This document shows, in pieces, positions 1 to 10,986 of a stretch of 64,000 nucleotides of DNA. The stretch covers positions 62,001 through 126,000 of the forward strand of contig OZ026562.1 in the NCBI GenBank assembly GCA_964020155.1. The letters are read 5' to 3'. The position numbers and the translations under genes were made by a program. The stretch comes from Chondrilla cf. caribensis. Taxonomy: Eukaryota; Porifera; Demospongiae; Chondrillida; Chondrillidae. Each line of letters starts with the position of its first letter. The stretch's first letter is position 1. A model generated the notes under the pieces. That model made no database searches, was not told the origin of the DNA, and saw only the letters and a program-made list of their open reading frames with translations.

Positions 1-531
1 GCAATGGTATCTCCAAAAATCACAATTTCAGCATTGTACATACGACATCTTGAAACTTTCATTATTGGGGCAATGACAGGCATCACCACGGTAACGGGAA
101 TCCCAAGATCAGCCCCGTGGTATGCTAATGCCAAAGCATGGTTCCCAGCAGAGGCTGCAATGGCTCCTTTGGTTCCTTTCTCTTTCAACAGTTTCAGTGA
201 ATTCCTCCCACCTCGCTCCTTAAAGCTGAAAAAACGAACGTATGTTCAAGTACAATAAAGTGAGGGTCTTTGGGATTCTATCTATTAATTGCTAGGAACA
301 CTAACCTCCCAGTAGGTAGGATATACTCTTTTTTGAAGAAGATATTAACACCCAGTTCTTTTGACAGGAGTAATGACTTCTGTTGGGATAGCGTATAGCG
401 ATGATACGATTTAGAACTTAGCTACCGACCTGCACGCGTACCTTGAGAGGTGTGGGAGGTATTCGGTCACGTACTCGACCGACAGCCGACTCTATATCTT
501 CGAACCGTAACTTCTCGTTCTCGTTAGCCAT
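1..531 (-). CDS. Serine/threonine dehydratase-family PLP enzyme, 3' part beyond window
   Basis: This is the N-terminal part of a fold-type II PLP enzyme that deaminates serine or threonine (or racemises serine). Three exons can be joined: 531-442 (starts MANENEKLRFEDIE), 379-306, and 225 to the window edge, all with GT-AG borders. The joined product has the PLP-lysine motif PTGSFKERGGRN and the phosphate-binding motif AASAGNHALALAYHGADLG. The FKERG form resembles threonine ammonia-lyase-type members more than vertebrate serine racemase, which has FKIRG; this is from memory of the families. The C-terminal half is off the window, so substrate preference cannot be judged. The start is the first ATG with a sensible N-terminus and lies 161 bp past the RPL37 stop on the same strand. 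Confidence 0.85.
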
Positions 532-692
532 CTTCGAGTGGTCATCCGCACGACTGGTATTTATGATTCCACTAGCAACCGGATACCATCAACAACACGT
601 TTCAAAGACTTCAAGGGAATTTTCAAAGCGTTCGTCAATTATATCATTGGATAGTTGGAATTGAATTCAACTGAAGTCATACAAACAGATAT

Positions 693-1877
693 TTATTCCT
701 GCTTAGACCCAGCCTTTACAGCCTTCTTCGATTTTGCTTGCGTCCCTTCTCTGAAACCATTCTTGAAACGTCTTCTGACAACTTTTAAGTACTTCATTCT
801 TCCTGTTCCAGTGGTTCGTCTCCTCTTAGCCTTTTCACTCCAATTATCTGCACCAAAGAACATCCACACAACACTAGATTAGCATAGGCAGTGACACACA
901 CCATCACACACCTTGATTCATGGATGGAATGTCAGTGAAACCATCAACAATCCATGTACACATGACAGACAGTTGAGGTATGACTCGTATTTTGGATCAG
1001 GATTACGAGGGTATAAGGAGACTACAGACACGAGGCTGGGTGGAGGGTCTAATCAGTTCCAAGCAGTGGATACAGTTGATATGTATTGCAATAAAATGAA
1101 GTCAGTTGGAAGAACAGGAAGGTGTTAGGAATGACTGCACAAAGAGGGCAGCTTCACATTGTTGGTCTCTCCTAACACGCAGCATCAAACACTGAAATGC
1201 ATCGCTCCACAGCCACGTGCTGATGTGGTCATCCAACAACAGCCAATGACAGGGTTTGCACTGAAGACTGGTCAAGTCTCAAGTATTGTCTGCAACATTC
1301 AGACAATACGCTACAGCAAGTCTCCACCAGCCACCAAACAGCAATCACGAGGATAGTCTGCTGGGACTACGACAAGAAGTAATAGATTTCAGGAACTATG
1401 TACTTGATTCAATGAGTGAATGTTTAATGAGGATGTGGGGAGTACAAGAACTTTACTGTGCTGCTGATTTCAGGTTCAGGTTCAGGTTCAGGTTTTATTA
1501 TTTATACTGAGGAGGCCACTAGCCCAGAGGGCTACTACAATTTTTACTACAATTACAGATTTGTTGGAAATGGCTACCGCAGGCAGACCATTGGATGATT
1601 CAAAAGACACAACGGTCACCATGAAATTAACACTCACAGCTCCGTCTCTTTGCAATGGGATAAGCGCATCTGGCACAACTCTTCTTTTGTATGTGATACG
1701 ATCTCCTCCCGCACCTAATGCACAAAGTGTGCGTTTTATTGTGACGCTTACCAAAACTGGAGGTGCCTTTAGTCTACATAAAAAGGACAATACACTATCT
1801 GAAAGTCACCGCGTACGTCCGAAGATGATAAAAATAGCTCTGAATCAGTGGCAACCGTCGATGCAATAGCTCACCAT
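693..1877 (-). CDS. RPL37: 60S ribosomal protein L37 (eL37)
   Basis: A structural zinc-binding protein of the large ribosomal subunit. Three coding exons: 1877-1875 (only the ATG), 1773-1638 and 847-693. They give 97 residues, the usual eL37 length. The four zinc cysteines are present in [19 protein letters not shown], followed by [21 protein letters not shown] and a basic C-terminus. The first intron follows the initiator codon directly, as in LSM4 and YJU2B in this window. The second intron is about 790 bp, long for this locus. The gene is divergent from FBXO4, whose ATG lies 206 bp away. The exon chain leaves no gap against the family. Confidence 0.95.
848..1637 (-). other. Long RPL37 intron, nothing recognised
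   Basis: A 790-bp intron. Vertebrate RPL37 hosts a C/D snoRNA, so I looked for box C (TGATGA) with box D (CTGA) on the sense strand and found no convincing pair. A short hexanucleotide repeat (TTCAGG) lies at about 1468-1494. Confidence 0.5.
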
Positions 1878-1895
1878 GTCCTCCTTGTTCCACGT

Positions 1896-1902
1896 GAAAG
1901 AG
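1896..1902 (-). promoter_or_regulatory. Possible 5' TOP motif of RPL37
   Basis: On the minus strand the tract CTCTTTC lies about 19-25 bases before the RPL37 ATG. Ribosomal protein mRNAs commonly start with a C followed by pyrimidines (5' TOP), which couples their translation to mTOR. The tract is seen; its use as a transcription start is inferred. Confidence 0.35.
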
Positions 1903-2082
1903 TAAGTCCCTACACAAACTCGATCTATTTGCGGTCACGCCCAAAAATACGTCACCCCTTAAAATAGCCACGCACTCTGTAAAGCGAGACGTGGCAGATT
2001 TGACATAAGAGTCTGTTCCGTCCACAATAAATATGATTTGCGCAAGGTAGCATGCACAAACGACAGTAAAAACGTCCACAAA

Positions 2083-3664
2083 ATGTTAGCCTTCAAATTT
2101 AGCGAGGAGTCTAGTCTGGTTAGATATAGGTCAGTAGGCAAGGACGAGGGGCTTTGTTGTATTGAGTCACTGTTGGAGGCTCCCATTAAACAGCTCTCTT
2201 CCAATGGGTGGTTGCAGAATGGAAGTTATGTGATTAGCAATAGAGGAATGGAGTGGATGCCTATCTACCAGGAGAACAGCTCTACACACTACAGCAGCCA
2301 ATTCCACTATGCTGGTCTCCCCTCCCTACCAGTGAGCACTGTGAGCTACCGACATTGTAGGCCTCGTGCATTGATCCAATCCCTAATCCCCACCCGCAGT
2401 ACGAAGTACTTCTCAGAATACTATCGTGTTTGGACGTGAGGTCGCTCTGTGTGCTCAGCCAAACATGTAGAAGAATGAGCAAAGTGACTGGAGATGAGTT
2501 ACTATGGCAACAAAGATTGAAATGGGACAGTCATCAGTGGCAGATGGTTGGCCATCTGTCACATCCTGACGTCTACCAAATGGTTTCCAAGGAAATGACA
2601 AGCAGAAACATGTAAGTATACTGCCCTTATTATGTTAATCAATGTTGATGCTATTATACATTGTAAAATCAGATACAAAAACTGCTACACAAACCGATTT
2701 TCATCAAATGTTGAGGCATTTTACAATCCACTAACAAGGGTCAGACAGTTGTGGACAGATGTTTCCCAGAAGTTAACAGGCAAACCAGATGCCTCAAAAT
2801 GGATAATGTTTGGATCTGGATTGGACAAGTACTCACTAGATAAGAAGCTCTTCTTTACACCTCCTTCACCGTATACAATATCGTGTCTGTATCCTGGAAG
2901 GGAAGGTGAGAAGTACAAATCTCAAGGAACCCATGGTACCAATCTCCTTCCAATGAACGATTCCATCTCCCATTCCTCAGGGTTTGGATCAGGAGTGGGG
3001 TTCACTCTAAACAGAGACAAAATAAACTTGATTACACTGTATGCATCCACATGGTAAGTTCAGTGTTTAGTTTCCTCTCTGTTCAAAATTATAATTTCCT
3101 TTTCAACACAACATAGGCATGAGAGGAAGGCTGCAATCAATGGAGTGGGTCCCTCAGTTAACAAGCTAGTGTCAGCCTACAATGAAGGAGATCCATCAGC
3201 ACCAGAGCTAACACACGCTGCAAGAGAGCTATGTCCCACAGCCCAAAGCTATCTCATGGTTGTCGATGGGTGCCAGGAAGGTGCGCATATCCACAACAAT
3301 GTATTGTGAAGCTACAAGCCTTCCTTCACAGCTATACTCTAACCCACACAGACCTCACCTCAGAGCAATGGATGCTAAAGGCCTTTCTCAAGCACACACT
3401 TGACAATTTACCAGTGCTAGTTATATCATGTTGTAATGAAAACTGCATTCCTCAAGCCGCAGTGGAAGTAGCCAATAAACTTGATCTTCAAAGCCTCCCG
3501 AATCCATGGCAGGTAACAGCAATAATGTGATCCTCTCCCAGCCTCACACACCCTCCCTCACTGCTCCCCACCCTACCCTTTCCCAGGTATTGTCACTTCG
3601 GATGGATAAATTAACCGATATATCAACAGGATTTGACTGGTTACAAACAATTCAAAACTCATGA
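2083..3664 (+). CDS. FBXO4: F-box protein 4-like (SCF substrate receptor)
   Basis: A substrate-recognition subunit of an SCF ubiquitin ligase. Exons read as 2083-2331, 2400-2611, 2673-3053, 3117-3269, 3332-3512 and 3587-3664. Joining exons 1 and 2 makes the F-box: LPSLPYEVLLRILSCLDVRS, continuing into LCVLSQTCRRMSKVTGDELLWQQRL. Downstream blocks match FBXO4: WIMFGSGLDKYSLD, GFGSGVGFTLNRDKINLITLY, VVDGYTLTHTDLTS, LPVLVISCC and LNNPW-like LPNPWQ. This C-terminal GTPase-like fold binds substrates in the human protein. The first exon is unusually rich in serine and poorly conserved, so the start at 2083 is the least certain point. Confidence 0.85.
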
Positions 3665-3742
3665 CTATGTAGCTGCCTTTAGATACAATTCTACTATAAT
3701 TAATGTTCAGTTTCTACCACATGTATTCTCCTAATGTTGAAT

Positions 3743-5578
3743 TCAAACAATAAATTTGGTAGCAGCTTCCTTCAGAACTGCAAAAGCCTTCTCTATATCT
3801 TGTGTCTCCAGAGCACTGTTCACCACAACACGTATACTGTATGGTGCAGATATACAATGTCAGTACTGTATGGTGCGGATATACAATGTCAATACTGTAT
3901 GGTGCGGATATACAATGTCGATACTGTGTATAGTGTAGGTATATACAATGTGCACTAGAAGTATAGAGACACCGAAGATTTTACCTTGGAGGAGGTAGGA
4001 GTTTTTCTTCGTCTTCCAAATACTTGGTACTACAGACTGAGACACCATTTTCCAGAGCCTACAAAACAGAAATCTCCTAAAATATATTCAAACACATAAA
4101 TCACAAGAATGCTTACATGAGATGCAATTCTATCCAAGACTTGCTGATCCTGTTGCCTGGAGGAATGGGGGCTGGTGAGGTAAAGGTGAATGACAGGAGA
4201 GACATGATCTTTGCTCATCCTCAGACCAGGAATACTGTATGAGCACAAGACGTAGGTGACATGGGACAACACAGACTGGCAAGGCTTGGATGGACCCACT
4301 TGATGAACAAGTCCCTCACTAGCTGAACATTGGTCTGTAGCTTTGAAAACAGATGAGGGCTCTCTTCCAAGGCCGTGATAGCTCTAACTGATGCCACAGC
4401 ACACAAGGGAGGGAGGGAGGCGGAGAAGCAGTATCCACTTCCCGATAGCCGTTGGTGATTGATAACGTAGCTTTTACCAACAGCAAATCCACCACTACAT
4501 GCTAACGCATGCTCGAGCGATGCCATGATCAAGTCCACATCGTCAACCTGAGGTCAGATAGAGCCAAACCATATGCATTCAGACATACCTATTCATCTAG
4601 GGTACAGATGCACACAGTTACAATGAGCTTTGTATAAACTACGGGTCCTGCACCGTGTGACTGAACTCTCAACAAACCACATACCGACACCCCCCAGTAC
4701 TCGGTGGCACCGTGTCCACTGTCTCCCAAAACACCAAATGATAGTGATTCGTCCAGTAAAATGGGCACTTTGTATTTGTTCCTGAGCTCAACCTAAAGAA
4801 ATGTGTAAATGCATACACACATCACACATACGTATAATATACTGACACATACATAAGCATGCATAGTAACACACCAATTTGGTTAATGGAGCCACATCAC
4901 CGTAGTTCATATAGATGGCTTCTGCAATAATAAACTTTCTGGTTACTTTGGCCTTTGCAGGGTTCTAAATTGAATGGAATAAAGATATTCACGACTTGAT
5001 TATAAACCACAAGTGTTGTAGCTGGCAATCATGACCATATAAATACAAGATTGGCTTTCTCCTTGTCGGTTCTTGACCTGCAAGCTCACATTAGGGGTGC
5101 ACATAAGAGGTGGTCCCCACCTCAACCAATCACCCTTGGGAAGGTCTGAGACACAAGCCCTTGTTGCCCTAGATGGGCCCCTTCTGAGAAGAGGGTTGGG
5201 TCAACAGAAAGTGGCCTGGAGAGGTACCTCCATGTGACTCCATGGTGCAGACTATGGATGATGGCATGTGCCTGCTTCATGGTTGAAACGGACCCAAGGC
5301 TGGCTACTACAGTGCGATGTGTGAGGTGCTGGAACCAGCATAACACAATTCAGACTACTCTCGGGTCAAGTTTTTTTTAATTACCCTACACATCAGACAC
5401 CTGCACACCTTGATATCCTGCTTCCTCTGAGCTTCCAGCAGTTCCTCTAAGTGCTCCATGTTGTTGTGCTTGAAGTAGCGAACCTTGCTCCGTGACAACT
5501 CGATTCCTTTTTGAATCGGAAAATGGACTCCTTCATCACTGAAAATACAAAATTTGTGGGTATAATAAATACATTCAT

Positions 5579-5619
<41 letters not shown>

Positions 5620-6483
5620 AGAATATAATGTCAGATTTCTTGGAATAAGAAGGTATGACACTGGCTATGGCAGTGAACCCATACGAGTACACAGCAGCTT
5701 CTTCCTTTCCAAAGAACTTCGCAAGGCACTGTTCCAACTCCAAATGAACGTCTTTGGAGTATATAAATACACACATAAACACACAAAGAGATCACATTAT
5801 CGTACATACAACCCACCAAAACTGCCATAGAATCCACGAGGACCACATGCACCACAGCCATATTTAGTGAGGCCTTTCTCAGCAGCCATCTTGACAAGTA
5901 GAGAGACTGGTCACCACTGATCCTCGTGTCCACTTGGAGTGCAGGACAGCAAGGACAGCTACAATGATCGGTGAATAACTCACCTGGACATCCTGGTTGC
6001 TGAGAAGGTCATGAAAGTTGAAAGTAGCAAGATTGACGGTGTCCATACCATTGACTGTAATGGTGCGTCCTGCAATACTATTAGAACGAGAGCATTCCTG
6101 ACAAGCATATACGTATCAACCCGCGAATAGCGCTGGCCCTCCCGAGTCCTCACCCAGATATGACCGGCCCCAGTCCAATGATCCTGTCGTTCGCAGTATC
6201 CGCAGGAACCAAAGGATCGGGCTGCCACTCCGACAGCATCTCCTCTTCTTCCTATAAAGTAAAACACGATAAATACTGACTATGGACTGGCTCGAAACAG
6301 CGCGCCAACCTCCTTTGTGGGCTTCTCTGCCTTGCTGACACGAGCTGGAGTGAAGTTCTTTGTTAGGAGGAGTTTAGCAATCCATGCCACTAAGAGTAGC
6401 TCAATAATCAGATGGTACGTTGGGACCTGAAGAACATAGATGTTAAAAGCCTCGGCGAAGGACAAATACTTTTCAACCGCCAT
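3743..6483 (-). CDS. SPTLC1: Serine palmitoyltransferase subunit 1
   Basis: The non-catalytic long-chain-base subunit of serine palmitoyltransferase, the ER enzyme that starts sphingolipid synthesis. Exon 1 (6483-6310) encodes an N-terminal membrane segment, [18 protein letters not shown]. Later exons give [56 protein letters not shown]-type [20 protein letters not shown], and [16 protein letters not shown] before the stop. The cysteine in [10 protein letters not shown] corresponds to human Cys133, mutated in HSAN1, and is intact. Exon 3 fits the family length only if the acceptor at 6078 is used. The intron at 5618 starts inside a (GT)n array and the last intron ends in a minisatellite (see findings). 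Confidence 0.95.
3837..3950 (-). repeat. 29-bp minisatellite carrying the SPTLC1 3' splice site
   Basis: On the SPTLC1 sense strand, about four copies of a 29-bp unit, each ending CCGCACCATACAG followed by TATTG. The exon-proximal copy is the real acceptor, CACCATACAG before TATACGTG, with the exon starting at 3836. The most distal copy is diverged. Every unit therefore offers a near-identical acceptor. Confidence 0.8.
5578..5618 (-). repeat. (GT)n array starting at an SPTLC1 donor site
   Basis: About 20 AC dinucleotides on the plus strand, GT in the gene sense. The exon ends TTATATTCTG and the next base, 5618, is the first G of the GT array, so the donor is GTGTGT. The exon join TTC-TG/T-GAT restores the family reading DIIFCDEGVHF. 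Confidence 0.85.
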
Positions 6484-6754
6484 TGTAGCGATCAGGAGTA
6501 GAGGAATCGGTGGTAAGACCCTGCAATGTAAACATGGCGTGTCCAGCAAAAATAGGCGTGGCAAGTGGAACAGAAAGATCTGCTGACTGACCGATGGTCA
6601 TGCTATAGGTACGCGCTACACTGGATCGGACCACTTCTGATGAGTCTCGTCAAAAGCACGCGGTTCTCACACGAGCTGAACGGTCAAAAGGCAAAGTTTA
6701 TCCTCTTTGCTTCATTAGAGGTTGGAGGAGCGAGAGATCACCGTCTGTCGGGCT
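6484..6754. promoter_or_regulatory. Shared divergent promoter, SPTLC1 / HMG-CoA synthase
   Basis: 271 bp separate the two divergent start codons and must contain both promoters and 5' UTRs. No TATA box is seen. Both genes belong to lipid synthesis (sphingolipid and mevalonate), so co-regulation is possible but not shown. Confidence 0.5.
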
Positions 6755-8549
6755 ATGGAAGGAAAATGGCCAGAAAGAGTAGGTCTGCTAGCGGTAGAGG
6801 TGTATTTTCCATCTCTCTGTGTTGACCAAACTGAGCTGGAAAAACACGATGGTGCTAGTTCAGGCAAATATACCATTGGATTGGGTCAGACCAAAATGGG
6901 TTTCTGTGACGATGGCGAAGACATTCATTCTTTATGTTTGACTGTGGTGAAGAACCTGATGGAGAAGAACGGGATACCTTATGAAGATATCGGACGACTC
7001 GAGGTCGGCACGGAGACCATTATTGACAAATCCAAGTCAGTCAAATCGGTATTGATGCAGCTCTTCACCGCTTCTGATAACACTAACATTGAAGGTATCG
7101 ACACGACCAACGCCTGTTTTGGAGGAACCTCAGCGCTGTTCAACGCTGTTGCTTGGGTGGAGAGTAGCGCTTGGGACGGTGAGGCAATGTGTCCGGTAGT
7201 GACTATTGTACTTTGCCTAATGTGTGCGTATCTTGGTCTGCAGGTCGGTTTGCTATTGTAGTTACTGGAGACATTGCGGTCTATGCGTTGGGTAATGCCC
7301 GCCCTACCGGAGGTGCAGGAGCCATGGCAATGTTGATAGGTCCCAATGCCCCTCTCTACTTTGAACGAGGTGGGCGGGGCTCTGTACACCCCTCAGCTTT
7401 GGTGGTGTGCCGACCTTCACTTCCTTGTAGGGCTACGAGCTGTTCACATGGAGCATGTCTATGACTTTTACAAGCCAGATCTCAGCTCAGAGTATCCAGT
7501 GGTTGATGGCCATTTATCTATTCGATGTTATCTGAAAGCCTTAGGTAATTTCATTTTCTATTTACTGTTAGTGCGTGTGCGTGTGCGTGCATGTGTGATT
7601 TTACATTTTCATATTATTGATAATTATGTCTACAGACAAGTGCTATCAGCAATATGGCGATAAGTATTTTCATTTGTTTGGAAAGAAGTTTGATGTTTCT
7701 GAGGCCAACTGGTTTGCTTTTCATTCTCCGTTTACTAAACTTGTGCAAAAAAGCTTTGCAAGAATGTTCCTCAATGATTTCCTCTCAACAGAGGAGCCAG
7801 ATGTGTCTGAGAGTGGAAGATATGCTGGAATGGGAGAGTTGAGGTGAGTGCTCCTTGCAGCATGTGTATCTCTGGTTACCAGGGTGATGATATATTGCAT
7901 CACACCATTGCAGAGGCCGCACACTCGAGGACACCCTAGTTGATAAGAGTGTGGAAAAGGCCTCGATGAAGGCTTGCGAGGGTCTGTTTGTGAAGAAAAC
8001 CCTGCCAACTCTCCTTTTGGCCAAGCAAGTTGGGAACATGTACACTGCATCTTTGTATGGAGGAATAGCGTCCCTCTTAGCTCAGTGAGTTCAGATACAC
8101 CTCCTCTGGACACTTGTATGTGTGCACTTGCAGTTTATTGTCATAGGAGAACTGCAGCAGATGTAGTGGGCACCAGACTGGTTGCCTTCAGCTACGGGTC
8201 TGGGCTAGCATCTGCTCTGTATTCCTTGAAATTTACCGATGATCCTCTGATGGTCCAGAGACTGATCAGCAACTGTGCTGAAATTCATAAGAGGTTGGAG
8301 CAAAGGAGAGTGATTGCACCGAAAGAATTTGAGCAAACACTTAAGCTGAGAGAGGAGACCCACCACCTTGCTCCCTACAAGCCAACAGGGGACTCTGCCT
8401 TGTTATTCCCGGGTACTTACTACCTCACTGAAGTGGATGATAAACATCGCAGATACTATCAAAGGGTACCACTTAACCCAGGTGACAGGGATTTACCCCC
8501 ATTATCATCACATTCCAGCAGGAATAGTAAACAAAATGGACAACCGTAG
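6755..8549 (+). CDS. HMGCS1: Hydroxymethylglutaryl-CoA synthase
   Basis: Condenses acetyl-CoA with acetoacetyl-CoA to HMG-CoA, the entry to the mevalonate pathway. The N-terminus reads [20 protein letters not shown], with no evident mitochondrial targeting peptide, so a cytosolic form is likely. The catalytic cysteine is in [62 protein letters not shown] and [14 protein letters not shown] follow in family order. Exon joins include TGGGAC-G/GT-CGG at the intron after residue about 141. The tail after [10 protein letters not shown] is short and ends at 8549, 83 bp from the convergent stop of the MCCC2-like gene. Confidence 0.95.
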
Positions 8550-8632
8550 TGTTAGGAAATTCATTTCTTTAAGAAATATCAGTTAAATATTTATTACATT
8601 TATACATTTGCATTGTTATTGTAATTCAGCTT

Positions 8633-10779
8633 TTAATGTGAATTGATCAAAATCTTAAAGTAGATAAGTTTGTATCTGTTGTGTTCCTGTACGTTGTACA
8701 GATGTTGAGGCATGTTGCCAGCATCTGTGGCATGTGGAGAAGCAAGGTCACCACTGTGAAGGGTATCGAACCTGGTGTATGTATCCCCCCATACCTGCTG
8801 TGTTTGATGTGGCAGGATGACGCCATCATCATATAGACAGGAACTACAATCTTCAGCTGTTAAAACACTTGAAGTCTGTCCACTGTCCAACTCGCCACCT
8901 CCCATCACAGCATGTGGCCACGAAAATAGAAAGTTTGGAGCCATGGAGCGATTACACTGAATGATAATAGGAAATCTGAAAAATGAATAGCAAATGAGTT
9001 ACATTTACCATTCACCATAGCATAGCTGCTGGTTCCAAAGCTCCTGCCAACAATCACTGAGATCTTTGGCACCTGGGGAGGACAAATGCTCTGGTTCCAG
9101 AACCATTTCGGTCTCCATTTCATAATGCGTAGGCAAAAATGGGTCTTGGAAGGAGACTAGTTCACACTAACCTGGCTACAGGCAACTGCTGACATCATTG
9201 TCCCCTTCTGCTTCGCGGCTCCAGTGTCTACAAGGTCATCTTCATGAGTGTTGTGAAAGAATATCATAGGGATTTTTCTTTGTGAGCAGAGTAAGACGAA
9301 ATGCGTCCCCTGAAAAGAAAACATGGTCACACACCACAAGGGCACACCAGATCAGCAGAGAGGGCTAACTTTCAGACACGCTTCAGGTGACATGGGGCCA
9401 TTGTTGGCCACGACCCCAACAAGGTGCCCGGAGATTTTGGCAAAACCAGTAATTAACGTTGAACCATACATCTCTCTGAATAATTGCATGTGACCATTGT
9501 CAACTACACGAGAGATGACCTGAGAGGGAAACATGACATAAATGGGACCAGCTGACTCATTGACAGCGAGGAGTCTAACCTCCATCATGGGGAATTCCCT
9601 GTAATAATTATCCTCTGGATCAGGAAGAAGCATTGCGAAATCCTCAACCCCTCCCTGGTCAGTGGCCAGCGGGTATTGTCTGTCGGATTGACACAAATCA
9701 ACACTAGTCATAACCTGTCGTATCCTGTCCATAGCTTCTTCCTCCGAGGAAGTGAAATGGTCGACACACCCGCTAATAGAACAGTGCACGTAAGCTCCTC
9801 CCAAGTCCTCTGCTGATATTGACTCTCCTGTAGCAGCCTGGCAGAGAGGGACACCTCAATGCAGCATCAACCCACTCCACCACACCACCTACCTTCACCA
9901 GTGGAGGTCCTGCTAAATACAATGATCCTGTGTGTTCAACCATTGCAGCTTCCCCAGACATTGTAGGGATGTATGCTCCACCAGCTGTACAGGGACCACA
10001 CACCACTGAAATCTGGCATTGGATGAGACAACAGGGGGAACAGACAGTGGAGGAAATAACAGTATACAAGTCTTTGATCCAATACACAATGCACCAACTT
10101 GGGGAATCCCCATAGATGACAACACGGCTTGGTTCCTAAAGGTCCGCCCACCATGATTTCGGTCTGGGAATATTTCTGCCTAAAAAACACAAAATAGAAA
10201 ACATTGAAATGGAAAATAGTAAAACGATAAACAATTACCACATTCTTATATCATCATTATTGATTCAATTAAATTCAAAACATGAAATTGGAACTCGAAA
10301 GTCTGCTGATATGTGTCCACCTGCAAAGGTAGGAATGCTCCTCCAGAATCAACCACGTAAATGGTAGGGATGGCATTCTGTCGTGCTATCTCTTGGGCTC
10401 TCAACTGCTTCTTCAGAGTGATGGGGAACACAGTGCCACCCTTGTGCATCCAGTCATTGACAGTCACCATGACAACTCTCCCCTTCACTTTAGTGATGGC
10501 TGTTGCAATGCCAGCACTAACTACTTTACCATAAGGTGCTTTATAACCCGCCAAAGGCGAGAGAATTAACCGGAAGGAGTCTTTATCTCTCAGAAGATTT
10601 AATCTGTCCCACACATTGAGCTTCTTTGGATTGGAGGACTGCTTCTGCATCGATTCCTCTATTTCAGTCATCATGCTGTTGAACCTATCGAATATACGCA
10701 TGTTCTTCTCGAAGGCTGTAGATGAGCAGCGTCTTGCACACGATGCGTGCTTTGTGATAGACTTGGCAAGAAAAGACAT
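8633..10779 (-). CDS. Diverged MCCC2-like carboxyltransferase (biotin-dependent carboxylase beta subunit family)
   Basis: Resembles the beta subunit of 3-methylcrotonyl-CoA carboxylase, a mitochondrial leucine-degradation enzyme. The N-terminus [20 protein letters not shown] looks like a mitochondrial presequence. Matching blocks: [68 protein letters not shown], and [19 protein letters not shown] across a spliced junction. It departs from MCCC2 at key places: the GGSxGAGNY motif reads GRSFGTSSY, and the roughly 45-residue stretch between the VMGG motif and the final DDGIIDP-type motif is nearly gone. The final motif reads [16 protein letters not shown]. It may be a paralog with altered or lost activity. 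The start could be 45 bases further upstream. Confidence 0.75.
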
Positions 10780-10986
10780 GGTGAATAAGGGAGTTCCCCT
10801 TGTTATTTCCGGTATCACCACCAACTTAAGAGTTGGAGCGGAAGTCTAATAAAACAGCTTTTACAAAAAATCCTGTTATAGCAGACAGTTGGGTGCAGCT
10901 CCGGGAAACTCTACAATAGGTCATCTGTCGTTTATGATCCACCGCACAAGTTACCTGTTCTACTGAGCGCGATTCTCTGTGCAAAC
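10780..10986. promoter_or_regulatory. Shared divergent promoter, MCCC2-like gene / DEPTOR
   Basis: 207 bp between opposite start codons. No TATA box or other known motif was recognised. Confidence 0.45.

Noticed and set aside
848..1637. C/D-box snoRNA in the RPL37 intron
   Set aside because: No box C with matching box D and terminal stem was found by eye; a covariance search would be needed.
1488..2079. Apparent minus-strand ORFs of about 95-100 codons
   Set aside because: The real coding content there is RPL37 exons 1 and 2 in another frame; the ORFs have no recognisable domain.
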